Assembly: GCA_012519365.1 (NCBI GenBank) | Contig: JAAYQH010000177.1 | Location: 1 to 24,004, forward strand | Direction: 5' to 3' | Source of the DNA: Planctomycetota bacterium | Lineage (GTDB): Bacteria; Planctomycetota; Phycisphaerae; Sedimentisphaerales; Anaerohalosphaeraceae | Length of the DNA stretch: 24,004 nt | Shown here: positions 8,401 through 15,600 of the stretch, one piece after another | Layout of the letters: every line of letters begins with the position of its first letter | Position numbering within the stretch: position 1 is the stretch's first letter | Notes under the pieces: generated by a model | The model's input: the letters and a program-made list of their open reading frames with translations, nothing else | The model's database searches: none | Told to the model about the DNA's origin: nothing | Made by a program: the position numbers and the translations under genes

Positions 8401-8772
8401 TGGTTTGGAGGCTCCAAAGGCAAAAAAGTCCTCCTCCACCCCGAGAATGTGAACCCGATTTATCCGTACCGAACCGTCGGGTTTTTCTACGGCCGCATCG
8501 GTCATCAAAATCGCGGCGGTCTCAAAGCCGGTTCGATTTGCGATGTGCCGGGCCAGATCACTTCGAAAGGGGTACTCATGAGCAATCAGACTGTAGCGAA
8601 CACGTCCCAGCCGTACTTCGGCCAAATACCGCAACCCGGCACGAACCGAATCGCCCACCAGCAGTGCCCCTGTCAGCACCGCGGTGCACACCATTGCGGT
8701 GCAGATTAACGCTGCGTGCGTCCGTCGATAGTACCCTATAGAACGCATTAAAAGTGTGCCCAATCGCATCAT
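5491..8772 (-). CDS. large ABC transporter permease, two FtsX-type modules
   Basis: A 1093-residue permease. After an N-terminal membrane helix (about residues 21-40) comes a large extracytoplasmic domain to about residue 490, then a first FtsX core (GLFTGLSMFLILACVVIVAL and following helices, about 495-625), a pair of further helices near 640-700, a second soluble domain, and a second FtsX core near 970-1080 (LTIFLALGGLGLILGSAG, then DRRGELAMMQAMGFSK). The coupling-helix motifs QQRSSQAGILLAMGWTKGKV and DRRGELAMMQAMGFSKISL are duplicated, as in MacB/LolCE-like permeases. The start has two consecutive ATGs with AGGATCAGGG upstream. It lies 93 bases after the ATPase gene that surely energises it. 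The substrate is unknown; lipoprotein or lipid transfer is the usual role of related systems. Confidence 0.9.
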   Translation of the reverse strand: MMRLGTLLMRSIGYYRRTHAALICTAMVCTAVLTGALLVGDSVRAGLRYLAEVRLGRVRYSLIAHEYPFRSDLARHIANRTGFETAAILMTDAAVEKPDGSVRINRVHILGVEEDFFAFGASKPAEHIWLPAVNEALRQQLGEPPFELIVRLDNPSALPRDLIFASDEHARALLRIRANDVVPDAAMGRFQLQANQQPPLNLFVPRAWLATQLDLGQRANVLVVAPPPGCPSSTTQLDCALANLAEPEDLGLDFVEYPDRNTIELNSKRLFIPDAVSQTAVRCGQKPLGIFTYFVNSISHGIATTPYSMVAGLGNQGDIGMFESLADNEIIINEWLAEDLKADTGDTLKIDYFAITPVNTLKEEGRTFLVRQVVPMLGFAADPTLMPPFPGLAETQNCQDWDPAIPIDLSRIRDKDEAYWDQCRGTPKAFISLRTAQMLWQNRFGNLTAIRWPMAENTTDALRKEVADKLNPATLGLFFVDAAEHNSRASGGSADFGGLFTGLSMFLILACVVIVALIFVFMLQQRSSQAGILLAMGWTKGKVAALLLGEGTLLALIGAVGGMLAGMAYTLGMMAALRTVWQDAVAGAMLRFYANPVTLVIGTAAGFLIAVGAMGIGLLGCLKKTPIDLLSYTPTLISGRFSTAGRVFRLIVLALLAAGLAGSFLLLNSLLSEDLFFFLSGTLLLLISVLAAVEIMRAAALIRKVPSSPSRLIVKNITRRPGRSLAVMLTVACGVFMVLGVGLNHRSPAHYTERDSGTGGFALWVETALPMAKVPDESFIRQIAQQTNSAEAITLVALRQHRGDDASCLNLNRAQNPTILGVKPEEFARRGAFTFRTAEPTQNSPWTVLTRPIDNDTIPAIGDYATVYWGLGLSLGDTLSISDDRGREFKLKIVGILKDSIFQGRLLINERDFIERFPSKSGYNVLLVDADFKQADALSKILSQDLAEYGAEVLTTQAILRDFLRVENTYLTIFLALGGLGLILGSAGAGLVLLFNVMDRRGELAMMQAMGFSKISLRRLLLAEHISLFGGGVVIGGVSAVIAVLPAIKATSGGTLMMGLLLTALVLFSGVLWVSWAAKAALRRRLIDNLRNE

Positions 8773-8865
8773 GCCCTGATCCTGCAGCCGGGTGAGCTTA
8801 ACCGATTAAAATCCATGAATTCCATTGTCCCTGCCAATTGTCCCCATTGTCTCAATCGTCCCTCA

Positions 8866-9546
8866 TCAATCGACTTTCGTCAATTTTCTATGGTCCAGGC
8901 GGAACCGCCGTTGCATCCGCTGGGCCAATGGCAGAGCATGAGTAACGACGATCAATGTGGCACCTTCGGTTTGATTCAGCGCAATCAGCAGATCGGCAAT
9001 CTGCTCGGCAGCCTCGGCATCCAGCGAGCCGGTCGGCTCATCGGCCAGCACAAGGCCAGGCCGACAGATTAACGCCCGAACCAGCGCGACACGTTGCCGC
9101 TGACCGCCGCTGAGTTGCCCGGGAAAGCGGTCGCGTTTGTCCGTTAAGCCGACCTTTTCGAGCAGTATCTCGGCACGGTGTTCAAAGGCCTTGCGCTGCT
9201 CGGCGGTGCATCGTCTTGCCAAGGTCGGAAGCAGCACATTTTCCAGTGTCGTGCATTGCGGCAGCAAATGATGAAGTTGAAAGACAAAGCCGATTTTGCG
9301 ATTCCGAACCGCCGCCAGGGCATCATCAGGCAGGGCCGCCAGGTTTTCGCCGTCCAGCAGAATGCTGCCTTCATCAGGGCGATCCAAGCCGCCGATCAAA
9401 TTCAGCAGTGTGCTTTTACCGCTGCCGGACGGCCCGACAACAGAGACCGTTTGTCTCGGTTCAATCCGCAGCGAGATATCCTGCAGCACATCAACGACGT
9501 CGCTGCCGTTGGCATAGCGTTTGCTGACGTTTTTTAATTCAAGCAT
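8866..9546 (-). CDS. ABC transporter ATP-binding protein, LolD/MacB type
   Basis: A 226-residue ATPase with Walker A GPSGSGKST (38-46), Q-loop FQLHHLLP (89-96), signature LSGGQ (145-149), Walker B LVLADEP (165-171) and H-loop VTH near residue 204. The FQ-x-HHLLP Q-loop is characteristic of the LolD/MacB/FtsE branch, which pairs with FtsX-type permeases like the one encoded next. The start at 9546 has AGAGGAAA 6 bases upstream and shares one base with the stop of the glycosyltransferase gene (TAATG). A longer in-frame start at 9606 would extend deep into that gene and lacks family similarity. It acts in the cytoplasm at the inner membrane. Confidence 0.93.
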   Translation of the reverse strand: MLELKNVSKRYANGSDVVDVLQDISLRIEPRQTVSVVGPSGSGKSTLLNLIGGLDRPDEGSILLDGENLAALPDDALAAVRNRKIGFVFQLHHLLPQCTTLENVLLPTLARRCTAEQRKAFEHRAEILLEKVGLTDKRDRFPGQLSGGQRQRVALVRALICRPGLVLADEPTGSLDAEAAEQIADLLIALNQTEGATLIVVTHALPLAQRMQRRFRLDHRKLTKVD

Positions 9547-10871
9547 TAGGTTTCCTCTTGATAGGTTCGCACCCGCCGAGCCTGCCCGGAGAGATCCTGA
9601 AAACACGCGACCATTTGGGCGGCAGTGTGGTCCACGTCAAAGACCTTTTCTGCGGTTTGTCGGGCGGTGCGGCGCAGTGCCGACAGCCGCGGCGCGTCGC
9701 TGAGCACATCTCTTAACGTCTCGGCCAAATACACCGGATTATTCTGCGGGTACACCACCCCTGCACCAAGTTGCGCCAATTCAGAAAAAACGCCGCAATC
9801 CGGCTCAATGAATGGCACGCCGCAGGCCATCGCTTCGATGGCAAACAATCCATACGCCATCGGCTTACGAGTCGGTACGCTGATGACTGACAGGCTGTTC
9901 AGAAATTTTTTCCGAGCAGTGCCCGTATAGTCCGACTCGAACAGAACAAAATCAGACAAGCTGAGTGCCTCAATACGCCGCTTGACTTTTCGCAAAAACA
10001 GCCCGTCGCTGTGAAGACTGCCTCCTGTGACCTTCAGCCGTGCCTGCCTAAATCGCTCGTCCCGACGCAGCATAAACAGCGCATTGATGAGGATGTCCAG
10101 GCCGTTATCGTGACACAAACGGGCCAGAAAACCAATGGTCGGCTCATCGGGGGGCTCCGCAGCAGGCCTAAAATCGTTGACTTCAATCCCCGGCATAATA
10201 ACCGAAACCTTCTCGGCTCTAAGTCCCAGCCGGTCGGTCATAACTTCGGCAAAATATCGGCTGACCGCAATGAAATGATTTATTTCAGAGGTGTTTTGTT
10301 TTACTTTTTCCCAGGCGCGCTGGGCCCAGGGCTGCCCCAATCCATCCAAAAATCCGTCTTCGTCCTGCAATAGGCACACCACCGGCCGACCCAATTGCCG
10401 GCGCAACGGTCCGGCCAGTCCGCTCAACAGAGCGTTTGACAATAAAATAATGTCCGGTTTGTCCGGCAGAGTTTTGAGCCAGTCAACGAGACGCTCTACT
10501 TCTTTTTTCTGACGGCCATTGTCCCCTTCAAGCATAGAGAGCGTCGTTTGCCCCAGATCGCGGGCGCGTGTCATCGAGGACAGTTTTGCGACCGGTCTGA
10601 GCAACAGGGGGCTGTCCAGCCAGCGATCCAGCCACATCGGCGTTTTGCGAAACAGGCCGACTTTTTGCTGGAGATACACATTAATGCCCCCAAAAAAGAT
10701 AGGGGCGGCCTCCATCGGCGTTGGGTTGCGTATCTCAAGGGGCAGATACATGGGCACCAGCGTAACCTCATGCCCCAGACGACGCATCGCCCGCACCAGC
10801 GTCAGATCACGCAGGCAGTTCTCACAATAAAAGTTATCGCCCGACCCCGGTGTTAATTGTACAATATGCAT
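9546..10871 (-). CDS. GT4-type glycosyltransferase
   Basis: A 441-residue GT-B fold enzyme. The N-terminus MHIVQLTPGSGDNFYCENCLRDLTLVRAMRRLGHEV is an acceptor-binding Rossmann start with a small insertion. The donor half begins near TIGFLARLCHDNGLDILINAL and carries the E-x7-E signature region GLFAIEAMACGVPFIEPDCGVFSE (about residues 340-363). Such enzymes use nucleotide sugars to glycosylate lipids or polysaccharides at the inner membrane. The stop overlaps the ABC ATPase start by one base, so this sugar transfer and the transport step are probably linked. The pair of cysteines at 16 and 19 near the N-terminus is unusual for GT4. Donor, acceptor and pathway cannot be told from the sequence. 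Confidence 0.88.
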   Translation of the reverse strand: MHIVQLTPGSGDNFYCENCLRDLTLVRAMRRLGHEVTLVPMYLPLEIRNPTPMEAAPIFFGGINVYLQQKVGLFRKTPMWLDRWLDSPLLLRPVAKLSSMTRARDLGQTTLSMLEGDNGRQKKEVERLVDWLKTLPDKPDIILLSNALLSGLAGPLRRQLGRPVVCLLQDEDGFLDGLGQPWAQRAWEKVKQNTSEINHFIAVSRYFAEVMTDRLGLRAEKVSVIMPGIEVNDFRPAAEPPDEPTIGFLARLCHDNGLDILINALFMLRRDERFRQARLKVTGGSLHSDGLFLRKVKRRIEALSLSDFVLFESDYTGTARKKFLNSLSVISVPTRKPMAYGLFAIEAMACGVPFIEPDCGVFSELAQLGAGVVYPQNNPVYLAETLRDVLSDAPRLSALRRTARQTAEKVFDVDHTAAQMVACFQDLSGQARRVRTYQEET

Positions 10872-10910
10872 GGCGGCCTCACTCGGTCATCTGTCCGTGT
10901 TTGGCCGCTC

Positions 10911-10939
10911 AGCATACCGGAAATGTCCTTCCTTTGCAA
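10911..10939 (-). promoter_or_regulatory. possible promoter of the glycosyltransferase-ABC-FtsX unit
   Basis: On the minus strand TTGCAA (10934-10939), a 17-bp spacer and TATGCT (10911-10916) match 4 of 6 bases at each box. A start near 10904 would give a leader of about 33 bases. It sits in the only gap upstream of the three genes. Confidence 0.4.
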
Positions 10940-10982
10940 CGTTCAACCTGATGTTTTGATCCCATATCCCCCCTTATGGCTG

Positions 10983-11210
10983 TTATTCAGCAGGAGGGGG
11001 ATTCTCAGGCTCCTGATCGGAATCGTCCTGCTCCACAGACAGGTTTGCAGGATGGGCCTCGGCGGGAGGAATATTGGGGTCTTGTCCTTCGTTGCTGACG
11101 GCAAGGCAAAAGTCGGCGGCAGACAGGCCTGTGCGTTGTGCTTGCGCCCGCTCAGTTGACAAGCCCAAAACCGCTATGCACAAAATCAAAATGAGCCAGT
11201 GAGTTTTCAT
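10983..11210 (-). CDS. small secreted protein of unknown function
   Basis: A 75-residue protein whose first half is a clear signal peptide (MKTHWLILILCIAVLGLSTERAQA, cleavage likely after AQA at residue 24). The mature tail of about 50 residues is acidic and proline-rich (DPNIPPAEAH, EQDDSDQEPENPPPAE) with one cysteine. Of two in-frame ATGs I chose the second, because AGGA is 8 bases upstream of it but only 2 bases from the first (11216). It follows the pilin-like gene by 41 bases on the same strand and may belong to that operon. No family is recognised; the low-complexity tail suggests a short extracellular or linker peptide. Confidence 0.6.
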   Translation of the reverse strand: MKTHWLILILCIAVLGLSTERAQAQRTGLSAADFCLAVSNEGQDPNIPPAEAHPANLSVEQDDSDQEPENPPPAE

Positions 11211-11251
11211 TGCCATTGTCCTTTCAAAATATCTGGAATCTGAATAATTTT

Positions 11252-12973
11252 CTAATCTTCTGACGTCCTTTGCCGGGGAACCTCGGTGTAGGAGTTGCCG
11301 AGGACCTTAAACACAATGGGCGATTTGATGCCGCTGGGCAATAGTTGGTCGGGGTCGGGCATAATTTCAATCTGGCCTACAATATTGCCGTTACTTTCAC
11401 TGCCGCCGTCCTCGGCGTCGCCGATATTGGTCACATAGCCGCTGGTGTGGGCGCTGGTGTCATACATCGAAATAATCGTGCCGTGAATGGTCGCGTCTCC
11501 ATACACATCGACAATGCCGCCGACAATTGCGCCCTTGATGATATTGTTGCTGTTCTTGCCGACTTGAGCGGTGCTTCCGATGTTGACGTTGAAATTGGGC
11601 GCAAGCACCGTCGCTTCCTGAAAAGACGAGGTGTTTTCAAAGGTTGATGTGCCGGTAAAAGTCAGCGAGTTACGCATCCACCACGCATAGTTACTGGGAG
11701 CACAGGGCACGTCGGTCACAATAATGCCCTTGAAGGTACAATCCTCAAAGCGGATATTGTTGGTACAGGAAATGTTGTCCGAATAATTGGACAGAGCTTC
11801 GATAAACAAGATGCCTTCAAAAGTGCACTTCTTAAACAAGGCGTGTTGGCCTTGAGGGACACGTATATTGTTCAACGTGCGGTTTTGATAAACACGTCGA
11901 GTGTATTTGATGCTGGAACTGCTTTTGGGCCTGGAATAATTGCCCTCGGCATAAGGGAAATATTCCGACACCGTGCCTTCAGAATTTCCGATAGGCGCGC
12001 ACATTGCCTTGTAGCTGCTGGTGTTATAATCTTCAGGACGCATCCCGGGCATATCGTCGTTGTAAGGCACATCATAGTTGATCCCGTCGTGCTGGCCCTG
12101 AATGGTATCTTTGGGACTATGGACCCGATTGCCCTCTTCATCAAAGACGGGCTGATTGTTTTCATCGAGCGTTTCCATCTGAATCCTGTGTTTTTGAAGA
12201 TCCTCAAGGGGGATAGCCGTATTGATGGTGCCTTTGACGATGGTGTCGGCGGCGGTTTGGATGCCGGCGCTGATTTCAGGACGATTCCAGGTGCTAAACA
12301 GAGGCCCATGGACTATCGATCCCTGCTCGACCCAGATGCGTCCGCGACTGGCGACGGCATATTCCAGAACAGCCGACTGTTTGGCAATGAGCCATTTCAT
12401 CTCAATCGTCCGTGTGATGGTTTGCTCATCGTCTTCGCTTTCGTTGTCCCGCCCGATCGAATGGACATACACGGAGCGAGGATCGCTGTTATAGCGAAAA
12501 AAACAAAGCGAGAAGGCGGCGCTGCCGCGTCGTCTCAGCCCCCAGGCCCAGGCCACCCCCTGCGCGTTGCCGGGAGTTGCGGATTCATTCATACTGACCC
12601 AGCCGGTTCTGATTTCGATTTTGTTGGCAAACTTCTTTTTTTCTGTTTTACCGCCGAGTTTGGCTGAATGACGCTGAAGATGGCTGTACAATTTATCCCA
12701 CATCTGGTCCGCCTCTTCGTCTGAGACGGTGTTGCTGTAAGTCTCAATGACGGGCGCCTGTTGGATGTGGTATCGGGCCACTTCCAGGCCCGACAGCGCC
12801 GCGTTCAAAGCACTGTTGGCGTAGCGATGATTGGCTGCGGACTGGATATTCGTTGACGACATCGTCATCATCCCCACCGAGACCGCCATAAACACCATTA
12901 CAAAAATCATCGCCGCTACCAATGCCATCCCGCGACGAATTTTCTTCTTGTTCGAACTTTGTTGTGTATTCAT
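11252..12973 (-). CDS. PilX-like pilin-type envelope protein (second of pair)
   Basis: A 573-residue protein with a prepilin-like N-terminus: a basic leader ending KKKIRRG, then MALVAAMIFVMVFMAVSVGM, a hydrophobic pilin helix. Position +5 lacks the usual glutamate, as in PilX and GspK minor pilins. A helical region follows (SAANHRYANSALNAALSGLEVARYHI). The C-terminal half has short hydrophobic strands alternating with Gly/Asn turns (GAIVGGIVDVYGDATIHGTII), like a beta-helix or bactofilin-type fold, and ends near SYTEVP. The start at 12973 has AAAGG 8 bases upstream; an ATG at 12988 is the alternative. It lies 49 bases after a paralogue, so the pair likely forms one operon. A minor pilin or pseudopilus tip role is inferred; no pilus motor gene is present here. 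Confidence 0.82.
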   Translation of the reverse strand: MNTQQSSNKKKIRRGMALVAAMIFVMVFMAVSVGMMTMSSTNIQSAANHRYANSALNAALSGLEVARYHIQQAPVIETYSNTVSDEEADQMWDKLYSHLQRHSAKLGGKTEKKKFANKIEIRTGWVSMNESATPGNAQGVAWAWGLRRRGSAAFSLCFFRYNSDPRSVYVHSIGRDNESEDDEQTITRTIEMKWLIAKQSAVLEYAVASRGRIWVEQGSIVHGPLFSTWNRPEISAGIQTAADTIVKGTINTAIPLEDLQKHRIQMETLDENNQPVFDEEGNRVHSPKDTIQGQHDGINYDVPYNDDMPGMRPEDYNTSSYKAMCAPIGNSEGTVSEYFPYAEGNYSRPKSSSSIKYTRRVYQNRTLNNIRVPQGQHALFKKCTFEGILFIEALSNYSDNISCTNNIRFEDCTFKGIIVTDVPCAPSNYAWWMRNSLTFTGTSTFENTSSFQEATVLAPNFNVNIGSTAQVGKNSNNIIKGAIVGGIVDVYGDATIHGTIISMYDTSAHTSGYVTNIGDAEDGGSESNGNIVGQIEIMPDPDQLLPSGIKSPIVFKVLGNSYTEVPRQRTSED

Positions 12974-13022
12974 CGGGTAGCCTTTCATTTTTACAGCATT
13001 CCAAGCAACCCCTGCTGCAGCT

Positions 13023-14459
13023 TCAATAGGAGGCGACTTCTCGATACGATTCGGGAGCATAGTGGAGTACTAATTCCTGTACAAACCCGGCGGGAATCTC
13101 CGTAATGCCGGAGCGATTAAAATATAAATCGCTGTTTCCGGTGACGTTCATAGGTTCGGGCGAATAGTTAATGACCGATCCTTCAATGGTTCCCCCTGCG
13201 TTGCCGAAAAATTCAATGCCGTTGCCCACAATAGCCCCGTTGACTGTTCCGAAATCCCCGCCAAAAGACAGAAAGAAACCGGGCGCCATCAAAAATGTGC
13301 CCGTTTCATTGCGAAGCGCGCCATACGATTCATCCAATTCGCTGACGCCCTGACTGCTGACATTGCCGCGAAAAACCATCTGATTGGTCTGGGAATGATC
13401 ATTCATATCGCCGTCACCGACGATTATGCCGGTGATGTTGACTGTACCGCCGAAGTTCACCACATTAGGCGATTCCACATACAAGATCCCTTTAATAGTG
13501 ACCCCCCCTGTAAAGGAAGGATTGGTTCCGGCCTTGATGATCACATTTTCGAGTGTAATGTTCTGGGAGAACAGCGCCGAGTCGTCGGCGGTCAGCGTGC
13601 CGCCCGTTGCATACGTCTCAAAATGTTTGGCGTCGGGATAAGGAAACTCCGTGGCCTCAACGCCCGTGCTGACGTGAGTCAAATTCCGTTCCCCCCCAAT
13701 GCTGGATTGTCCGCCTTTGAGGCTTACAATATCTTCGGCTTTGCCGGGGTTGACGATCTTGACCTTTCCGGCGATTTGTGAGTTCCCTTCAACGGCCAAA
13801 GCGTTGTTATTATCCCGGCTTTCGATATACACATCGGATTCCGAGGCGATGGTTACGCCGTCCAGTGCGGTGTTGCCGATCAAGTGCAAAGGCCCTTTGG
13901 TGGCTACGCCGTAATCAAACACCGTGTGGGGACGGGTACCATAGGTAAATACAACCTCAATCGTTCTGGATAATTCGAGCGCTTGGCCGGTGATTCGAAC
14001 ATTCACGCCCTGCGTTCCGTTGGGGCTGATTGTCGTATAATCGGGGCTGATTGTCGCATAAAACGAGCGCCTTGCGCTGCCGTTGGCGTCGCGTTCGAGC
14101 ACAACAGGATCATCCGCCGAGCCAATCAGAAGATGGCCGGCGTCATTGGTGGAGTATGCAATTTGATGATCGTCCAGGACGCCTTTAAGTTCATCGATTA
14201 AATGGCCGTATCGTTCATTTTCGGGCACCAAGCCGGGAATCGTGACCTCCGAATCGTTCATCCAGTACCGCACCAGTTCCAATCCCGATTCAGCGGCGCA
14301 GCGGGCCCGGTTGACGGCTTGCAGATTGGCTGCGGCCAGCGTATTCTGGGACGACATCGCCAGCATCCCCGCCGAGGCCGCCATAAAAACAGCGATAAAA
14401 ATCAATGCCGCAACCAGGGCCAGGCCCTTGTGTTTGTGTTGTGTTCGACCGGAACGCAT
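13023..14459 (-). CDS. PilX-like pilin-type envelope protein (first of pair)
   Basis: A 478-residue protein. The leader RSGRTQHKHKG is followed by LALVAALIFIAVFMAASAGMLAMSS, a class III (prepilin peptidase) type signal and helix without Glu+5. The next segment AANLQAVNRARCAAESGLELVRYWMND aligns with the same region of the downstream paralogue. The C-terminal half shows bactofilin- or beta-helix-like strands (GVTIKGILYVES, TVNITGIIVGDG, GTVNGAIVGNGIEFFGNAGGTIEGSVI) and ends SYREVASY, recalling the SYTEVP end of the paralogue. GGGGGTG precedes the start at a suitable distance. The protein probably spans the inner membrane once with a large periplasmic or surface part. Both proteins are likely substrates of a prepilin peptidase encoded elsewhere. 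Confidence 0.83.
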   Translation of the reverse strand: MRSGRTQHKHKGLALVAALIFIAVFMAASAGMLAMSSQNTLAAANLQAVNRARCAAESGLELVRYWMNDSEVTIPGLVPENERYGHLIDELKGVLDDHQIAYSTNDAGHLLIGSADDPVVLERDANGSARRSFYATISPDYTTISPNGTQGVNVRITGQALELSRTIEVVFTYGTRPHTVFDYGVATKGPLHLIGNTALDGVTIASESDVYIESRDNNNALAVEGNSQIAGKVKIVNPGKAEDIVSLKGGQSSIGGERNLTHVSTGVEATEFPYPDAKHFETYATGGTLTADDSALFSQNITLENVIIKAGTNPSFTGGVTIKGILYVESPNVVNFGGTVNITGIIVGDGDMNDHSQTNQMVFRGNVSSQGVSELDESYGALRNETGTFLMAPGFFLSFGGDFGTVNGAIVGNGIEFFGNAGGTIEGSVINYSPEPMNVTGNSDLYFNRSGITEIPAGFVQELVLHYAPESYREVASY

Positions 14460-14475
14460 AATACACCCCCATAAT

Positions 14476-14569
14476 CTGTGTATCGATAAAATTGTATTAT
14501 CTCAAGTAAACTATAAGATACACAGCCCCGCGGTGGTGAAATTTTCGAAAAAAAGAGGTGACACAGCCC
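14476..14569. promoter_or_regulatory. regularly spaced CTGTGT/ACACAG sites upstream of the pilin-like pair
   Basis: CTGTGTATC (14476-14484) and GATACACAG (14517-14525) are perfect 9-bp inverted arms whose centres lie 41 bp apart. A direct copy ACACAGCCC occurs at 14520-14528 and again at 14561-14569, also 41 bp apart. The nearest arm is 17 bp upstream of the first pilin-like start. The pattern suits a dimeric regulator bound on one face of the helix, but no consensus promoter is clear here. Confidence 0.4.
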
Positions 14570-14607
14570 TTTGACGGCATAGCCCCCGCACCGCTATCTT
14601 GGCCGTG

Positions 14608-14635
14608 AAAAACAAAAATCCGAGCCCATGAGCTC
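14608..14635 (-). terminator. possible intrinsic terminator after lipA
   Basis: On the minus strand GAGC-TCATGG-GCTC is followed by GGATTTTTGTTTTT. The stem has only four strong pairs, but the two T-runs and the position 66 bases past the lipA stop fit an intrinsic terminator. Confidence 0.35.
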
Positions 14636-14700
14636 ATTGGCACCACCGACGCCCAACGCTGCTCTCTTGCGACACGGCTGTTCACAGGCACGATGGTTGT

Positions 14701-15567
14701 TCAGTCCTCAGCGTGGTAGGAGCTTCGCATAAACGGACTGCTCATCACCCAGCTAAACCCCAATCGGCGGGCCTGCTGCGCCCACCAGTCGAATTTATCG
14801 GGCGTGATATACGCTGCGACTTCCAGCGATGTTTTACTGGGACGCAGATATTGGCCGATGGCCACGCGGTCGCAGCCGACCTCGCGCAAATCCTTCAATA
14901 CCGCCAGCACCTGCTCGTCCGTCTCGCCCAGGCCGAGCATCAGGGACGATTTGGTCTGGGTCTCGGGCCAGGCGGCCTTGGCCTTTTGCAGCAGCCCCAG
15001 TGAGCGGGCATAATCGCCGCCCGGACGGGCCTTTTCGTATAGCGCCGGCACCGTCTCGACATTATGCCCGAACACAAACGGTCGAGCCGCAGCCAAAATT
15101 CCAATCGCCTTGTCTTGACAATCGCGAAAATCCGGCACGAGCAGCTCAAATTTCAACTCCGGTACGACTTGCCGACACCGGTTGATAACGTCTCGAAAAT
15201 GCCCGGCCCCACCGTCCGATAAGTCGTCGCGATCCACACTGGTGATTACAAGATACTGCAGTCCCATCGTTTTGGCCATCTGGGCAACACGATCCGGCTC
15301 GGTCGGATCGGGCGGCAGCGGTTTTCCATGCCCGACGGAACAAAATTTGCAGTTTCGAGTACAAATGTCGCCCAATATCAGCACCGTCGCGGTTCCTCGG
15401 CTCCAGCAATCGCCCCGATTGGGACAATTCGCGTGCGTGCAAATGGTCTCCAGCCCGTAAGTTTCGAGTGTTTGGTGTGTATGTTGAAACACCTCGCCCG
15501 AGCCGAGTCGCCGTTTGAGCCATGCCGGCAGCCGTCGTTTCTGTGTGAAATCTGTGAAATCAGACAT
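14701..15567 (-). CDS. lipA: lipoyl synthase (radical SAM)
   Basis: LipA inserts two sulfur atoms into protein-bound octanoyl groups to make lipoyl cofactors for 2-oxoacid dehydrogenases and the glycine cleavage system. The 288-residue product has the auxiliary-cluster motif CTHANCPNRGDC (Cys43, 48, 54), the radical SAM motif CTRNCKFC (Cys69, 73, 76) and the C-terminal RSSY (281-284) whose serine ligates the auxiliary cluster. All are intact, and the length is normal for the family. It starts 33 bases after the lipB stop on the same strand, so octanoyl transfer and sulfur insertion are co-expressed. The start is the first Met before the conserved LPAWLKRRL region. Confidence 0.97.
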   Translation of the reverse strand: MSDFTDFTQKRRLPAWLKRRLGSGEVFQHTHQTLETYGLETICTHANCPNRGDCWSRGTATVLILGDICTRNCKFCSVGHGKPLPPDPTEPDRVAQMAKTMGLQYLVITSVDRDDLSDGGAGHFRDVINRCRQVVPELKFELLVPDFRDCQDKAIGILAAARPFVFGHNVETVPALYEKARPGGDYARSLGLLQKAKAAWPETQTKSSLMLGLGETDEQVLAVLKDLREVGCDRVAIGQYLRPSKTSLEVAAYITPDKFDWWAQQARRLGFSWVMSSPFMRSSYHAED

Positions 15568-15600
15568 TTTTTTGAGTTTTTAGTGTTGAGTTTTTAAGGT

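Noticed and set aside
14497..14691. 64-residue minus-strand ORF between lipA and the pilin-like pair
   Set aside because: It has no ribosome-binding site, domain or coupling, and spans the putative terminator and operator sites.
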